DNA of 64,000 nt from Pseudomonas sp. MF4836 (GCF_002018875.1 NZ_MVOL01000017.1:87676-151675), one strand, 5' to 3'; positions 45,758 through 54,385 are shown, numbered from the stretch's first letter. Notes: generated from the sequence alone by a model not told the origin. Translations and numbers: made by a program.

Positions 45758-47422
45758 ATGAATGGCAAAAAAATAACGTCAATGATATTTAAGACATTGA
45801 ACTATACAAATGAGATTAAGAAAAAATCAACCAATGGACACGGTGGTCGCCGTCAGTTATTTAAGAGCATACGCCACTCCCTGCGCATACCAGCAAGTGA
45901 GCCGAAGAAGCTGGAATGGTTTGATGAACAATCTCATCTTAATCTAATCTGGCTCCCTGAAACTGGCACAACCAAACTCGACGATTATCCGAAAGAGCAG
46001 AGAGAAGCACTACTTGCAAAAATAGCAGATGAGGCAGAAGCACCAACTGTCGTTAAGAACAACAGAGCTGAACTACTGGAAGCGCGGACAAAACTAAAAA
46101 ATAAAGTCAAGAACGCAAGCAAGAAAGAAACTGACGATGGAAGCATCCTCGCTTTTCAAAACATACTTAATATCAAAGGTATTGTTGATACTGAACAGCT
46201 TTTATCTGACCTTGCCTTATTCGACATACAACGAAAAAATCAGAAACTCGATACGGTGCGAAAATTTCTCGAATGTCATAACGAGATTGAAAGCGGTCCA
46301 AAGCCTCTCATAAGAAAAAACCAAGCAGTCATCCAGGAAGCTTTTTTTAAATTCCCCTCTAAAAACGAAGTTTCAGGGGTTAGCGCAGAAGGTCGAATTG
46401 ACCTAATCAAAGGTTTTTACCAGCAGGTATTTCCTGAATACCCTATTCACTTCATTGTTTTGCATGGTGATGAAGACGTTGACCTAAAAGACCATAGCGA
46501 CCATCCGCACTTATTTATTTCAACCAAGAACAGTAAAACCGGGCGTTATGACCTGCGTGAAACGCAGATCAATAAAGTTAATTCCTACCTAAAAAAGCAT
46601 CGCCCAGGAACAGAACTTATTGGTGAAACGCCTGATTTTTTGGAGTCTCAATTATTGTTCGGGTATTTACAGGATATGTTTTACGCCTATACAAACAACA
46701 GGCTACTAAAAAATACGCCTTATTTTGCCAAGAAACACGAAAAGACCGAAGGCCACATGAACACGCTCCGCTACATCAATGGCGAATCTAAAAAGCCTAA
46801 ATCAGAACGTGCCTTTAATCTCTATACGCTCGCCAAAGAGAAAAGGGACGAAGCTGATAGAAAAGCCAAGTTGGCAGAGTTGTCTACTGCGCAGGCAGAG
46901 CAAAAGGCCCATAAAGCACAAGAATACACCCAGCAGGCTAAACGATACGTTAAAGCACAGCTAACCAAGGCAGAGGACGCCATAGAGCGTCAAAAGCTCG
47001 CAGAGCAAGCCACAGTCGATGAACACGAACAAGCAGCCTCATATCGCCGTAGCTCTGACTGCTATAAGCAGACCATTGCAACCAGAGCCGTAGAACGGGA
47101 TAAAATTCAGGCAGAAATAGCATCATCACGAGCCGAGTTAAAACTATACAAAACAAATCTTTCCAATTTATTGGATGGCGTAGTGAGTTGGATAGATGAG
47201 GTTTTCTCCGCAAGACGCAAAGATATTCAGGAGAAATTTTTAGAGCAGGCGAGACATGCGTTTGAACGGGTTAGAGAGAACGATAGGACAGCAAATAAAT
47301 CCTATACTAAAAAAGCAGAATCAGAAGTAGACCAGCAATTGGAAATTTTAGACAAGTATAACGATATTTTTCCTGACCTACCCGAAGCAAAAGAAGTCCG
47401 ACGCAGAATCATAAAGCCATAA
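45758..47422 (+). CDS. Putative relaxase / mobilization protein
   Basis: A 554-residue basic protein. Residues 230-255 hold LHGDED..DHSDHPHLFI, close to the His-hydrophobic-Asp-Glu...Pro-His-x-His metal motif of Mob relaxases (His236, His249, His251). The C-terminal third is a long charged coiled coil (KAKLAELSTAQAEQKAHKAQ). No Tyr motif can be named with confidence. ATG 45758 has GAGG 5 nt ahead; the frame upstream runs through the oriT-like repeats and is unlikely to be translated. Context (Rep, oriT-like hairpins, serine recombinase) supports mobilization. It could be a different nuclease or plasmid protein. Confidence 0.6.
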   Translation: MNGKKITSMIFKTLNYTNEIKKKSTNGHGGRRQLFKSIRHSLRIPASEPKKLEWFDEQSHLNLIWLPETGTTKLDDYPKEQREALLAKIADEAEAPTVVKNNRAELLEARTKLKNKVKNASKKETDDGSILAFQNILNIKGIVDTEQLLSDLALFDIQRKNQKLDTVRKFLECHNEIESGPKPLIRKNQAVIQEAFFKFPSKNEVSGVSAEGRIDLIKGFYQQVFPEYPIHFIVLHGDEDVDLKDHSDHPHLFISTKNSKTGRYDLRETQINKVNSYLKKHRPGTELIGETPDFLESQLLFGYLQDMFYAYTNNRLLKNTPYFAKKHEKTEGHMNTLRYINGESKKPKSERAFNLYTLAKEKRDEADRKAKLAELSTAQAEQKAHKAQEYTQQAKRYVKAQLTKAEDAIERQKLAEQATVDEHEQAASYRRSSDCYKQTIATRAVERDKIQAEIASSRAELKLYKTNLSNLLDGVVSWIDEVFSARRKDIQEKFLEQARHAFERVRENDRTANKSYTKKAESEVDQQLEILDKYNDIFPDLPEAKEVRRRIIKP

Positions 47423-47450
47423 ATAAGCCACCAAGGGGTGGCTTATTTAT
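47421..47450. terminator. Bidirectional terminator
   Basis: AAATAAGCCACC-AAGG-GGTGGCTTATTTA, overlapping the relaxase stop codon, between two convergent genes of the element. Confidence 0.8.
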
Positions 47451-47485
47451 ATAAAAAACAATATGTAATTCTCGCACCATAACAG

Positions 47486-48811
47486 TTAATTCGCACTTAC
47501 CCTTTGCAAACTCACAGCGCTTGTTAAAACCGGTATTTTAAACTGCTTTTCAACTGGCATTGAGTTTGAGTTGCCGGAAATATCAAGATATTTAACTATC
47601 GCATCATTACCAACAAGCTCAATGTTTTTAAGAATGATTGATTTGCTGGATGTTCTCGCAGTCGTAACCCCGCCATCCCCCATCAATTTTTCAATTGCGT
47701 GAGGCAGAACCAAATTAACATCGGCATTATTCGCACCAACTACGGATTGAAACTTCGCGATTGCATTGCTTATCTTGGTAGCGTTATATTTCCCACTACT
47801 CAAATCTTCGATATTTACAGTTAGCTTGTGCTTTTCCGTTGCAGACCAGCCCTTATCGGCAATGGTATTTAAGTAACTGGTGAGGGCGTCACTTTTGATT
47901 ATATCTGTGGAGGTAAAATATATATTCCCAAGCAAGCTAGGTTTCTCACCTTGACCCTGGCTATCCTTCGCCTTATCAACATCCATTGCAGAGCAAGTGT
48001 TGTTTAATGTAACCCAATCACTTCCATATGGATAAACCGCTTCCGACTTTCCATTAACAGCCTTGTAACGATAATACTGAATCAATCCAGTTTGCCCAGC
48101 AGGACAATCGCCATTCATATATTCAGTGGAAAGCCCTTGAATTTCTTCTGTGCAAGATGTTACATCTATGGACTTAACATTAAAAATTGTAGTTGTCTTA
48201 CCATCAGCAAAGATTGATACATGCTCTCCATACTTGTAGACAGACCCAGTATAACTGCCTTGCACTGCCCCATAATACGAATCACAACTAACTTCTTCCA
48301 CACCTTCTTTCGTCTCAACGGTTTGCGTTGGAATGGCTGCACACGTTTTCGTTACATTGACCCAAGAAGAATAGTTTTGTTTACTTCCATCACTCCATTG
48401 GTCGTAGGTGCGTTTTTGAGTCCAAGTTCCCAATGGTTTGTCTTCTGGACACGCCAGCGATTGTGCTTCATTTTGTGTTGATTGGTAAGTTGGCGCATTG
48501 TTTACGCATGACCTACTGATTCTAGCGTGCCCTCCATCTCCATAATCCTTGTCTAATCTATACTGTATGTCGTTATTAGCCCAACCTTCATTAACTTTAT
48601 TTTGTGCGTACGATTTAGCCAAAGTGCAATTTGCCATCTTAGGCTTTGCTGGGCGTACGACCATTGAAAATGAAATAGAGCCTGATTGACCGACTGGGCA
48701 TGACGTTGAGAACGAACACGAGTAATCACCATTACCACCAGCATCTGCATAAACATATTGTTGAGTGGACATTAGAAAAAGCGAAGCGAGGAACATTCTT
48801 GTATATTTCAT
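47486..48811 (-). CDS. Secreted Cys-rich repeat protein of unknown function
   Basis: A 441-residue protein with a signal peptide (residues 1-22, cleavage after VYA). The N-terminal 290 residues hold several Cys pairs in a repeated pattern, CP.GQ.G.I followed 30-35 residues later by W(V).....TC: SCPVGQSGSISFS, ACPEDKPLGTWTQ, DCPAGQTGLIQYY. The C-terminal part (from about 300) has no Cys. I do not recognise it. Repeats of this style occur in pilus-tip and surface adhesin proteins carried on conjugative elements, so a surface or recipient-contact role is possible. Monocistronic inside the mobile element. Confidence 0.6.
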   Translation of the reverse strand: MKYTRMFLASLFLMSTQQYVYADAGGNGDYSCSFSTSCPVGQSGSISFSMVVRPAKPKMANCTLAKSYAQNKVNEGWANNDIQYRLDKDYGDGGHARISRSCVNNAPTYQSTQNEAQSLACPEDKPLGTWTQKRTYDQWSDGSKQNYSSWVNVTKTCAAIPTQTVETKEGVEEVSCDSYYGAVQGSYTGSVYKYGEHVSIFADGKTTTIFNVKSIDVTSCTEEIQGLSTEYMNGDCPAGQTGLIQYYRYKAVNGKSEAVYPYGSDWVTLNNTCSAMDVDKAKDSQGQGEKPSLLGNIYFTSTDIIKSDALTSYLNTIADKGWSATEKHKLTVNIEDLSSGKYNATKISNAIAKFQSVVGANNADVNLVLPHAIEKLMGDGGVTTARTSSKSIILKNIELVGNDAIVKYLDISGNSNSMPVEKQFKIPVLTSAVSLQRVSAN

Positions 48812-48861
48812 TTTTGTTTTAATTAGACTTACTTAAACTATATCACGTCAAACAGTGCGCA

Positions 48862-48970
48862 AAAACAAAACCCCTTAAAGTTTGCACTTTAAGGGGTAAA
48901 TGTTAAGTTAATACAAGGAGTAGAAATTAGGGGGCTTCCAACCTATTAATTTCTACGTTCAACGCTTTGT
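48862..48970 (-). ncRNA. Predicted antisense RNA controlling rep (ColE2 RNAI-like)
   Basis: On the minus strand, TTGCTA and TATATT (16-nt spacer, plus coordinates 48999-49004 and 48977-48982) form a promoter. Transcription from about 48970 would make a stem-loop with arms GTAGAAATTA/TAATTTCTAC (48920-48956). It would end at the hairpin CCCCTTAAAG/CTTTAAGGGG (48871-48896) followed by TTTTGTTTTT. The product of about 108 nt is complementary to the rep leader, matching in size and place the antisense RNA of ColE2-type plasmids. Confidence 0.6.
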
Positions 48971-49019
48971 ATATCCAATATACCATTTCAAGTTGATGTA
49001 GCAAGAGCCAGTCTCAATT

Positions 49020-49054
49020 TTTTCTCCTAAATAACTAAAAATTAGAGGAGAAAA
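49020..49054 (+). promoter_or_regulatory. Ribosome-site-sequestering stem in the rep leader
   Basis: TTTTCTCCT (49020-49028) is the exact complement of AGGAGAAAA (49046-49054), which contains the Shine-Dalgarno sequence and the first base of the rep start codon. The stem would close the rep ribosome site unless another pairing in the leader opens it. Confidence 0.6.
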
Positions 49055-50058
49055 TGAACAATGCCCAATTACGACTTGAAAACACGCTTGAACAATACAA
49101 GTCAAAACTTCCACCAAAGCCTTACCACACTAACGACTACTACTTCGGCAAGAAGATAGGCGCATTAGATTCAGCCCTAAAATCAAACCATATTCAGCCA
49201 AATTCGTTGACTCATAAATATTTCATCATACTTGATTTGGATAGTGATATGAGCGTATTGGATTGGGCGGACAAAGGATTGCCAGCACCACATTTGATTG
49301 TGAGAAATTTAGATAATGGTCGCTCTCACATGACCTACATACTAAAAACATCCGTTAAAAACGACGTGACGGGGCGCCAAAAGCCTATCAAATACTTTTC
49401 CGATGTTGAGCATGGGCTTGCAGTAAAGATCGGCGCAGATATGAATTACAATGGGCTTTTAACCAAAAACCCATTCAAGTCATCCGCCTATAAAGTCCTT
49501 TCTTACGAAAGCACACCCTACGACCTCGACTACCTCAACGAGTTTGTTGATAAAGACCTTGTTAAAAAACAGAGAGACGAAAAAAAGAAAAAGAAAATTG
49601 AAGACGGATTCGCCTCGGGTAGAAACTGCACACTGTTTGAAAATCTCCGTTTATGGGCATATGCGAATTGGCATAGATGCCACCAGACAGAGCTACGCTC
49701 AAACATTCTTGAACAAGCGATGGTATTTAATACATTTGAGTGCCAGTTAGGGACAAGAGAGGTTGAAACCATTGCGAATAGTGTCTATCGGTTCATTACT
49801 CGCCATTTCTCTATAGAGAGGCTTAATGAATTGAAAAGTGATAGGGCTAAACAGTCAAGAAAAAAGAGTTCTGCAAATCTAATCTATGTCGATGGCAAGC
49901 CTTGGGAAGAGGAAGGCATACCAAAACCCACTTACTATTATAGAAAAGCAAATAATGTCGATACTGAACGCCCAGTTGAAGCCCAGGATAAGCCTTGGGA
50001 GAAGTTGAATATAAGCCGTAGAACGTATTATAGAAAGAAAAGCCAAGGACTAATTTAA
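49054..50058 (+). CDS. ColE2-type plasmid replication initiator (Rep)
   Basis: A 334-residue protein of the ColE2 Rep/primase family. The N-terminal replicase region has HKYFIILDLDSDMSVLDWAD and HLIVRNLDNGRSHMTYIL, and the centre has the PriCT-type motif DGFASGRNCTLFENLRLWAY. The C-terminal part carries two Lys-Pro-Trp-Glu repeats (GKPWEEEGIPKPTYYY, DKPWEKLNISRRTYY), a helix-turn-helix-like DNA-binding region. Such Reps bind the origin and make the primer. The leader shows antisense RNA and RBS control. It shows that the element derives from a plasmid. Confidence 0.85.
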   Translation: MNNAQLRLENTLEQYKSKLPPKPYHTNDYYFGKKIGALDSALKSNHIQPNSLTHKYFIILDLDSDMSVLDWADKGLPAPHLIVRNLDNGRSHMTYILKTSVKNDVTGRQKPIKYFSDVEHGLAVKIGADMNYNGLLTKNPFKSSAYKVLSYESTPYDLDYLNEFVDKDLVKKQRDEKKKKKIEDGFASGRNCTLFENLRLWAYANWHRCHQTELRSNILEQAMVFNTFECQLGTREVETIANSVYRFITRHFSIERLNELKSDRAKQSRKKSSANLIYVDGKPWEEEGIPKPTYYYRKANNVDTERPVEAQDKPWEKLNISRRTYYRKKSQGLI

Positions 50059-50113
50059 GTGGCGAAATATCAATTTGGCACTAAAGTTAGACTTTTACTA
50101 TATCAAGGATAAT

Positions 50114-50149
50114 AGCCCCGTAGGGGGGCGCAACTTGGCAGGGGCTTTT
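50114..50149 (+). terminator. Weak terminator after rep
   Basis: AGCCCC, a loop containing an extra G-run, GGGGCT and TTTT, 56 nt after the rep stop. In ColE2 plasmids the origin lies directly downstream of rep, so 50059-50113 is the likely origin position; no consensus could be verified. Confidence 0.45.
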
Positions 50150-50191
50150 CACAACAAACACATAAAATTTCTGAAAAATAGAAGACGCCAA

Positions 50192-50434
50192 TCAAGACTC
50201 TATTAATTCAAGGGTCTCTTGGCTTGCTTCAATTACAATCTTATTTCCCTCTAAATGACCAACTCTCTCGCCAAACTCAAAAAGCAAATCATCGACCAAA
50301 ATGCAAGTATCAGGACACCCTTTTAGACCACAGTCAAAACGGTAGAGCCTGCCAGCGACCAGAGCGCCCACGTCTTCGCCGTTGCGCAGGACAATGCAGG
50401 GAGTTTCAGGGTTGTAGACGAATTCCTTGTCCAT
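50192..50434 (-). CDS. Small hypothetical protein of the element
   Basis: An 80-residue acidic protein (MDKEFVYNPETPCIVLRNGE) with three closely spaced Cys (FDCGLKGCPDTC). It could bind metal. No family recognised. It stands on the minus strand in the right arm of the element, opposite to rep. Confidence 0.5.
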   Translation of the reverse strand: MDKEFVYNPETPCIVLRNGEDVGALVAGRLYRFDCGLKGCPDTCILVDDLLFEFGERVGHLEGNKIVIEASQETLELIES

Positions 50435-50590
50435 GTGATTAGCTCCGTGTTTACGTTCTCACCTTACGTTAGCACCTAACTTCAAAATTTCCAGAGGATG
50501 TTCAAAAACATCGAAAGCGTCGCGACAGTATCAATATTGATACAAAGCGATTCGGAGAATGATTCCCATCATCACAAACCCATGCTCCAA

Positions 50591-50800
50591 TTAGGTGCAT
50601 CGCACAAGTGCAGCGTTTGCCCGCCATACCATTTCCAACCATTCGCTATGGTTGACTCGCCCTTCAAACTCAAGCCTCTCCGCCACGAACATCGCTTGAT
50701 CATATTCTTCTTCGGTCAACGGAAAACCATTTAAATACTCCGCTACCCAAACAGTAAAGGCTTGTGATATATCAGATTTTTCCACGATTAAATTCTCCAT
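50591..50800 (-). CDS. Small hypothetical protein of the element
   Basis: A 69-residue protein starting MENLIVEKSDISQAF; a GTG at 50818 would add six residues. Largely helical and acidic with WVAEYLNGFPLTEEEYDQA. No family recognised. It is the last gene before the right attachment end. Confidence 0.45.
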   Translation of the reverse strand: MENLIVEKSDISQAFTVWVAEYLNGFPLTEEEYDQAMFVAERLEFEGRVNHSEWLEMVWRANAALVRCT

Positions 50801-50869
50801 GACACTTATTTTTAGCACTTGGATTGTGTTTTTTTCAAGCCTCTAAAAAATATTTTATGTCATAATCAC

Positions 50870-53071
50870 TCACCCTTTTCTACAAAATCCCCCACTCATT
50901 GCGTTCATGGGCGTGCGAATTTCATGACTCATGGTTGCCAGGAAGCTGGTCTTGGCCCGGCTGGCATCGTCCGCGTGGTTTTTCGCCTCCTGCAACTGCT
51001 GCACCAGGTGACGGTGTTCGGTGATGTCGACCCAACCGCAGATCACACCTTTAAGAACGCCCTGGGCGCTCTGAAACGGATGTGCCCAGTGGCTGATCCA
51101 GACTTCCCGGCCTTGCAGTTGAACGGCATGCACCGACTCGACCGTTCGCCCCTCGTCCAGGGCTCGTTGGTAGTCACGATGGAAATCAGGCGGGCCTTCG
51201 AAGTTTTCCGCAGGCAACTGCTGCACTGCTTTGTTCAGCACCTGTTCTCTGCCCAGACCGACGCTTTTCAGGTAGCTGCGGTTGCACGACAGCACGCGGC
51301 CCGCGGTGTCACAGACGTACAGCGGCGGCGGCATGCAGTCGGTCAAGGTTTCGACAAACCGCAACTGATCGTTGAGCATCCGCTCAGCGGTGCGCCGCGC
51401 CTTGATTTGTCGACGCAGGTAAATCACCCAAACCAGGGACAACAGCACCAGCAGCGCAGCACCGGCGATTACCTCGCTGATCACCCGCTGGTAATCGACC
51501 CAAGTCTGCCCGCTCATGCCTGGCGGGGAGCGCCAGCGATTGGAGATCGCGCTCAATTCATCCGGCGCAATGTTCTGCAAAACCGTGTCGATGATCGACT
51601 GCAGCTCCGCATCGCTGCGGCGCAAGGCGAAGTTGATCGTACTCGGCCCGAGATCGATTACATGGTTGATGACCAACTTGTCGCGAAACAGTCGCTCGGT
51701 GTAATAGCGTGCTGCGGGCAGCGCGATAACGGCGGCATCGGCCTTGCCCTCGTAGAGCAGATTCATCGAATCCAGGGTGCTGCCGGCTTCGATCACTTGC
51801 GCTTGCGGATAGCTTTGACGCAGCCGCTGCAGAGCGACGTGACCGGAAGGAATGGCCACCCGCTTATTCACCAGATCGCCCAGCTTGCCTTGCTGCTCGA
51901 TATCGCTGAGCAACACAAAAGGGCCGGCAATCAGCGGCCTGGAAAAGCGCAGGTAGTCTTCCCGCTCGGGGCTCGCCGTCATCAGCGCCAGATCGGCCTC
52001 GCCCTGTTGCAGGGCTTGGATGATCTGCGGGTAACCGCCGCTGCGCGAGACCACTTGAAAGTCCAGGCCGGTACTCAGGGTGATCACTTCCAGAAGATCG
52101 ATAACACTGCCGGAAAAAACCCCATTGGCGTCAAAATAGGCACCGGGGGCCAGGTCGTCATTGATCACCAGTCGCGCCACCGGGTGCCGCTCGATCCAGC
52201 GCAACTGTTCCGGGGTCAGATGGATCGGCTCTTCGCCGGGGATAAAGCTGTTACCGACCCAGCGTTTGGCCAGAATGTTCAACTGATCATGACCAATGGT
52301 CTCGATGGCCACATCCACCAGGTGCTGCAAGCGAGTGTTGTCGCCCCGCAGCGCATATCTGTAGCCACCGAGGGGCAAATCGGCAAAACGCTCGAAGCGC
52401 ACGTAGCCGTAGAACGAACGATTTATCTGGTAATAGGCGCTGTACAGGTCATCGAGGTAAGCATCGGCCTGGCCAAAGGCAGCGGCGGCAATCGCCTGCT
52501 CATGGCTGGCGAAAACCCTGAAATCGGCACCCGGGTAGCGCTGCTGCAACTCCGTCAGGTGCTCACCCGTGACGGCCACGCGCACGCCGGCCAGATCAAG
52601 GGGCGAATGCTGTGGCTCGGCGTTGCGTTTGAACAACGCGAGCCGGTCCCGAGCATAGGGCATGCTGAAAATAAGGTCTTGGCGTGGCAACGAACTGCCG
52701 TGGCGACTGACCATATCGATGCTGCCCGCTTGCAGGGCCTGCTCGGCATCCTGATCGTTGGCGAAGGCCACGATTTTCACTTGGACGCCGAGCAACTGTG
52801 CAACCAGGTGGGTGGCATCGGCGCTGATGCCCTCGTATTGGTTGTCCTGGGCATTGACCGAGAATGGCGGCGACTCGCTGGGCGACACACCGACCCTGAG
52901 TTCGGCCTTGTGCCGCAGCCAGCGCCAGTCGTCAGGCGAAATCGCCATATCGTGACGGTCAATGCGCAATTGACTGGAGAGCGCCTTGGGCACTAGACCC
53001 GGCGAAGCAGCGACCACTGAGGCGCTGATGGAAAGCAGGCACAAGCACAGCCAGAAAGAACGTAAATACAT
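50870..53071 (-). pseudogene. rocS1: rocS1-like hybrid sensor kinase, N-terminal fragment
   Basis: The front 723 codons of an unorthodox BvgS-type sensor, truncated at the H-box. Signal peptide (1-22), two periplasmic Venus-flytrap domains (about 52-275 and 295-515), TM at 534-552, PAS domain (about 570-690), and the phospho-acceptor region SHEIRTPMNA with His716. After Ala724 the frame runs nine residues into the element (MSGGFCRKG) and stops. Without an ATPase domain it cannot signal. The gene lies downstream of rocR on the same strand, as in the P. aeruginosa roc1 locus. Confidence 0.88.
50873..50902 (-). repeat. Right end of integrated element (attachment half-site)
   Basis: Read on the minus strand, GCAATGAGTGGGGGATTTTG then TAGAAAAGGG. 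It matches the left end (42143-42171) as an inverted repeat with few differences. Host kinase sequence starts at 50903. The shared GC is 50901-50902. Confidence 0.8.
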
Positions 53072-53173
53072 GGGAGTTCAGAGACCGAAAATGCCTGGGA
53101 ATACGGGAGCCGGTTGTGGGTAAACGCAGCCGTCGCGGCTCGCGCAATAATAGATCAAAGCCGTTGGCCAGGC

Positions 53174-54385
53174 TTAATCATCGTTACCCGGCCCATTCTG
53201 GTTTGCCGCCCGGCCCAGGCAGTAGTCGATAAAGTGATTTTCCGGCATGGGGCGGGCGAACAGGAAGCCCTGGCCGATGCTGCAACCCAACTCGATCAGG
53301 CGAGCCTGTTGCTCGACGGTTTCCACACCTTCAATGACCAGCGAAATGTTCAGTGCCCGCGCCAGTGCCACCGAGCAACTGACGATCGCGGCACTCCGGG
53401 GCTGGCTTTGCATTTTGTGCACGAACGCCCGGTCGAGCTTGATCTGGCTGAATGGCAGCTCGCTGAGCCGATCCAGGGACGAATAGCCGGCGCCAAAATC
53501 ATCCATGGCCAGGCCACAGCCAAGAATCCGCAGCCGTACCAGGTTCTCCAGGCTGCTGGCCGGAGCACCGATAAGCGCGGACTCGGTGATCTCGAACATC
53601 ACGCTGGCCGGCGGCACCTTGGCACGCTTGAGCAGCATCGGAATGCGCTCGGTCAACACGGCGTTGGCCAACTGCGCCGGGTGCAGATTGAACGCCAGGT
53701 TGATCCCCCGGCCCTGGGCCGCCAGCCGCTGGTGCAGGGCCAGGCCCTGTTCGAACAGATGCCAGAACATCCTGTCGATCAGGTTGTGCTGCTCCATCAC
53801 CGGTAAAAAGTGCGCGGGGGCCAAGATCCCCAACTGCGGGTGCGCCCAGCGCGCGAGCACTTCGGCACCGACCAGGACCTGCCCATGCAGGGTGACTTTG
53901 GGTTGGTAATAGGCCTCGAATTGGTGGTCGTCCAGGCCCTGTCGCACGTCGCCCAGCGTTGGCATCTCGGCCGGCGACAGCAAGATGGGCGCAGCATTGC
54001 AACGCGCCTGGTAGCGTTTGACCAGCAGGCAGAAGCCCTCCATGTTGAAGGGCTTGCCCAAATCACCGAGGAACGGCAGGCCCAGGCAGTGGATCATCGA
54101 CACCGTGGCCTGGCGCAGGATAGGTTCAAGCTCGCTGCACAGCACTACCCCCCGCACCTTGCCGCTGTTGCTGGCATGACGCAGAAAGGCCAGGCCATCC
54201 ATCCCGGCCATTTTCAGATCACAGAGCACAATATCCACGTGGCTGCACTCGGCCAGGATAGCCACCGCTTTATCGCCGTCCGCTGCTTGCAGCACGCGGC
54301 CCGGCAGCAGCTTTTCCAGCGCGGTCACGGTGACCAGACGTTGGAAGGGTTCATCCTCGAGCACCAAAACAATCAAGTCTTGCAT
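53174..54385 (-). CDS. rocR: RocR-like response regulator with EAL domain
   Basis: A 403-residue receiver-EAL protein. The receiver begins MQDLIVLVLEDEPFQRL and has its phospho-acceptor Asp in IVLCDLKMAGMDG. The EAL domain has all catalytic signatures: GAEVLARW, AFNLHP, FEITES, MDDFGAGYSSLDRL, IKLDRAF, IEGVET and GQGFLFARPMPE. Sequence and length agree closely with RocR of P. aeruginosa, a c-di-GMP phosphodiesterase that opposes RocA1. ATG 54385 gives the same N-terminus as RocR; a GTG five codons upstream is less likely. Its partner sensor RocS1 is broken here. Confidence 0.9.
   Translation of the reverse strand: MQDLIVLVLEDEPFQRLVTVTALEKLLPGRVLQAADGDKAVAILAECSHVDIVLCDLKMAGMDGLAFLRHASNSGKVRGVVLCSELEPILRQATVSMIHCLGLPFLGDLGKPFNMEGFCLLVKRYQARCNAAPILLSPAEMPTLGDVRQGLDDHQFEAYYQPKVTLHGQVLVGAEVLARWAHPQLGILAPAHFLPVMEQHNLIDRMFWHLFEQGLALHQRLAAQGRGINLAFNLHPAQLANAVLTERIPMLLKRAKVPPASVMFEITESALIGAPASSLENLVRLRILGCGLAMDDFGAGYSSLDRLSELPFSQIKLDRAFVHKMQSQPRSAAIVSCSVALARALNISLVIEGVETVEQQARLIELGCSIGQGFLFARPMPENHFIDYCLGRAANQNGPGNDD

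Larger units (their letters stand above)
42145..50902. mobile_element. Integrated ColE2-type mobilizable plasmid / serine-recombinase element
   Basis: An 8,758-bp AT-rich block with its own gene style, bounded by inverted attachment half-sites and inserted in a rocS1-like gene. Content in order: large serine recombinase, CSS-EAL protein, oriT-like region with a putative relaxase, a secreted Cys-rich protein (minus), antisense-RNA-like rep leader with a ColE2-type Rep, and two small minus-strand genes. Removing 42145-50902 leaves a continuous kinase frame of 1208 codons plus stop. Recombinase next to the left end, mobilization and replication genes inside: a plasmid that integrates. Confidence 0.85.

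Noticed and set aside
42145..50902. Prophage
   Set aside because: No capsid, terminase, tail or lysis genes; ColE2-type Rep and relaxase-like gene indicate a plasmid origin.
50819..52996. Open frame of 725 codons on the plus strand
   Set aside because: It lies fully antisense to the rocS1-like N-terminal fragment, whose domains are clear; GC-rich third positions create the long shadow.
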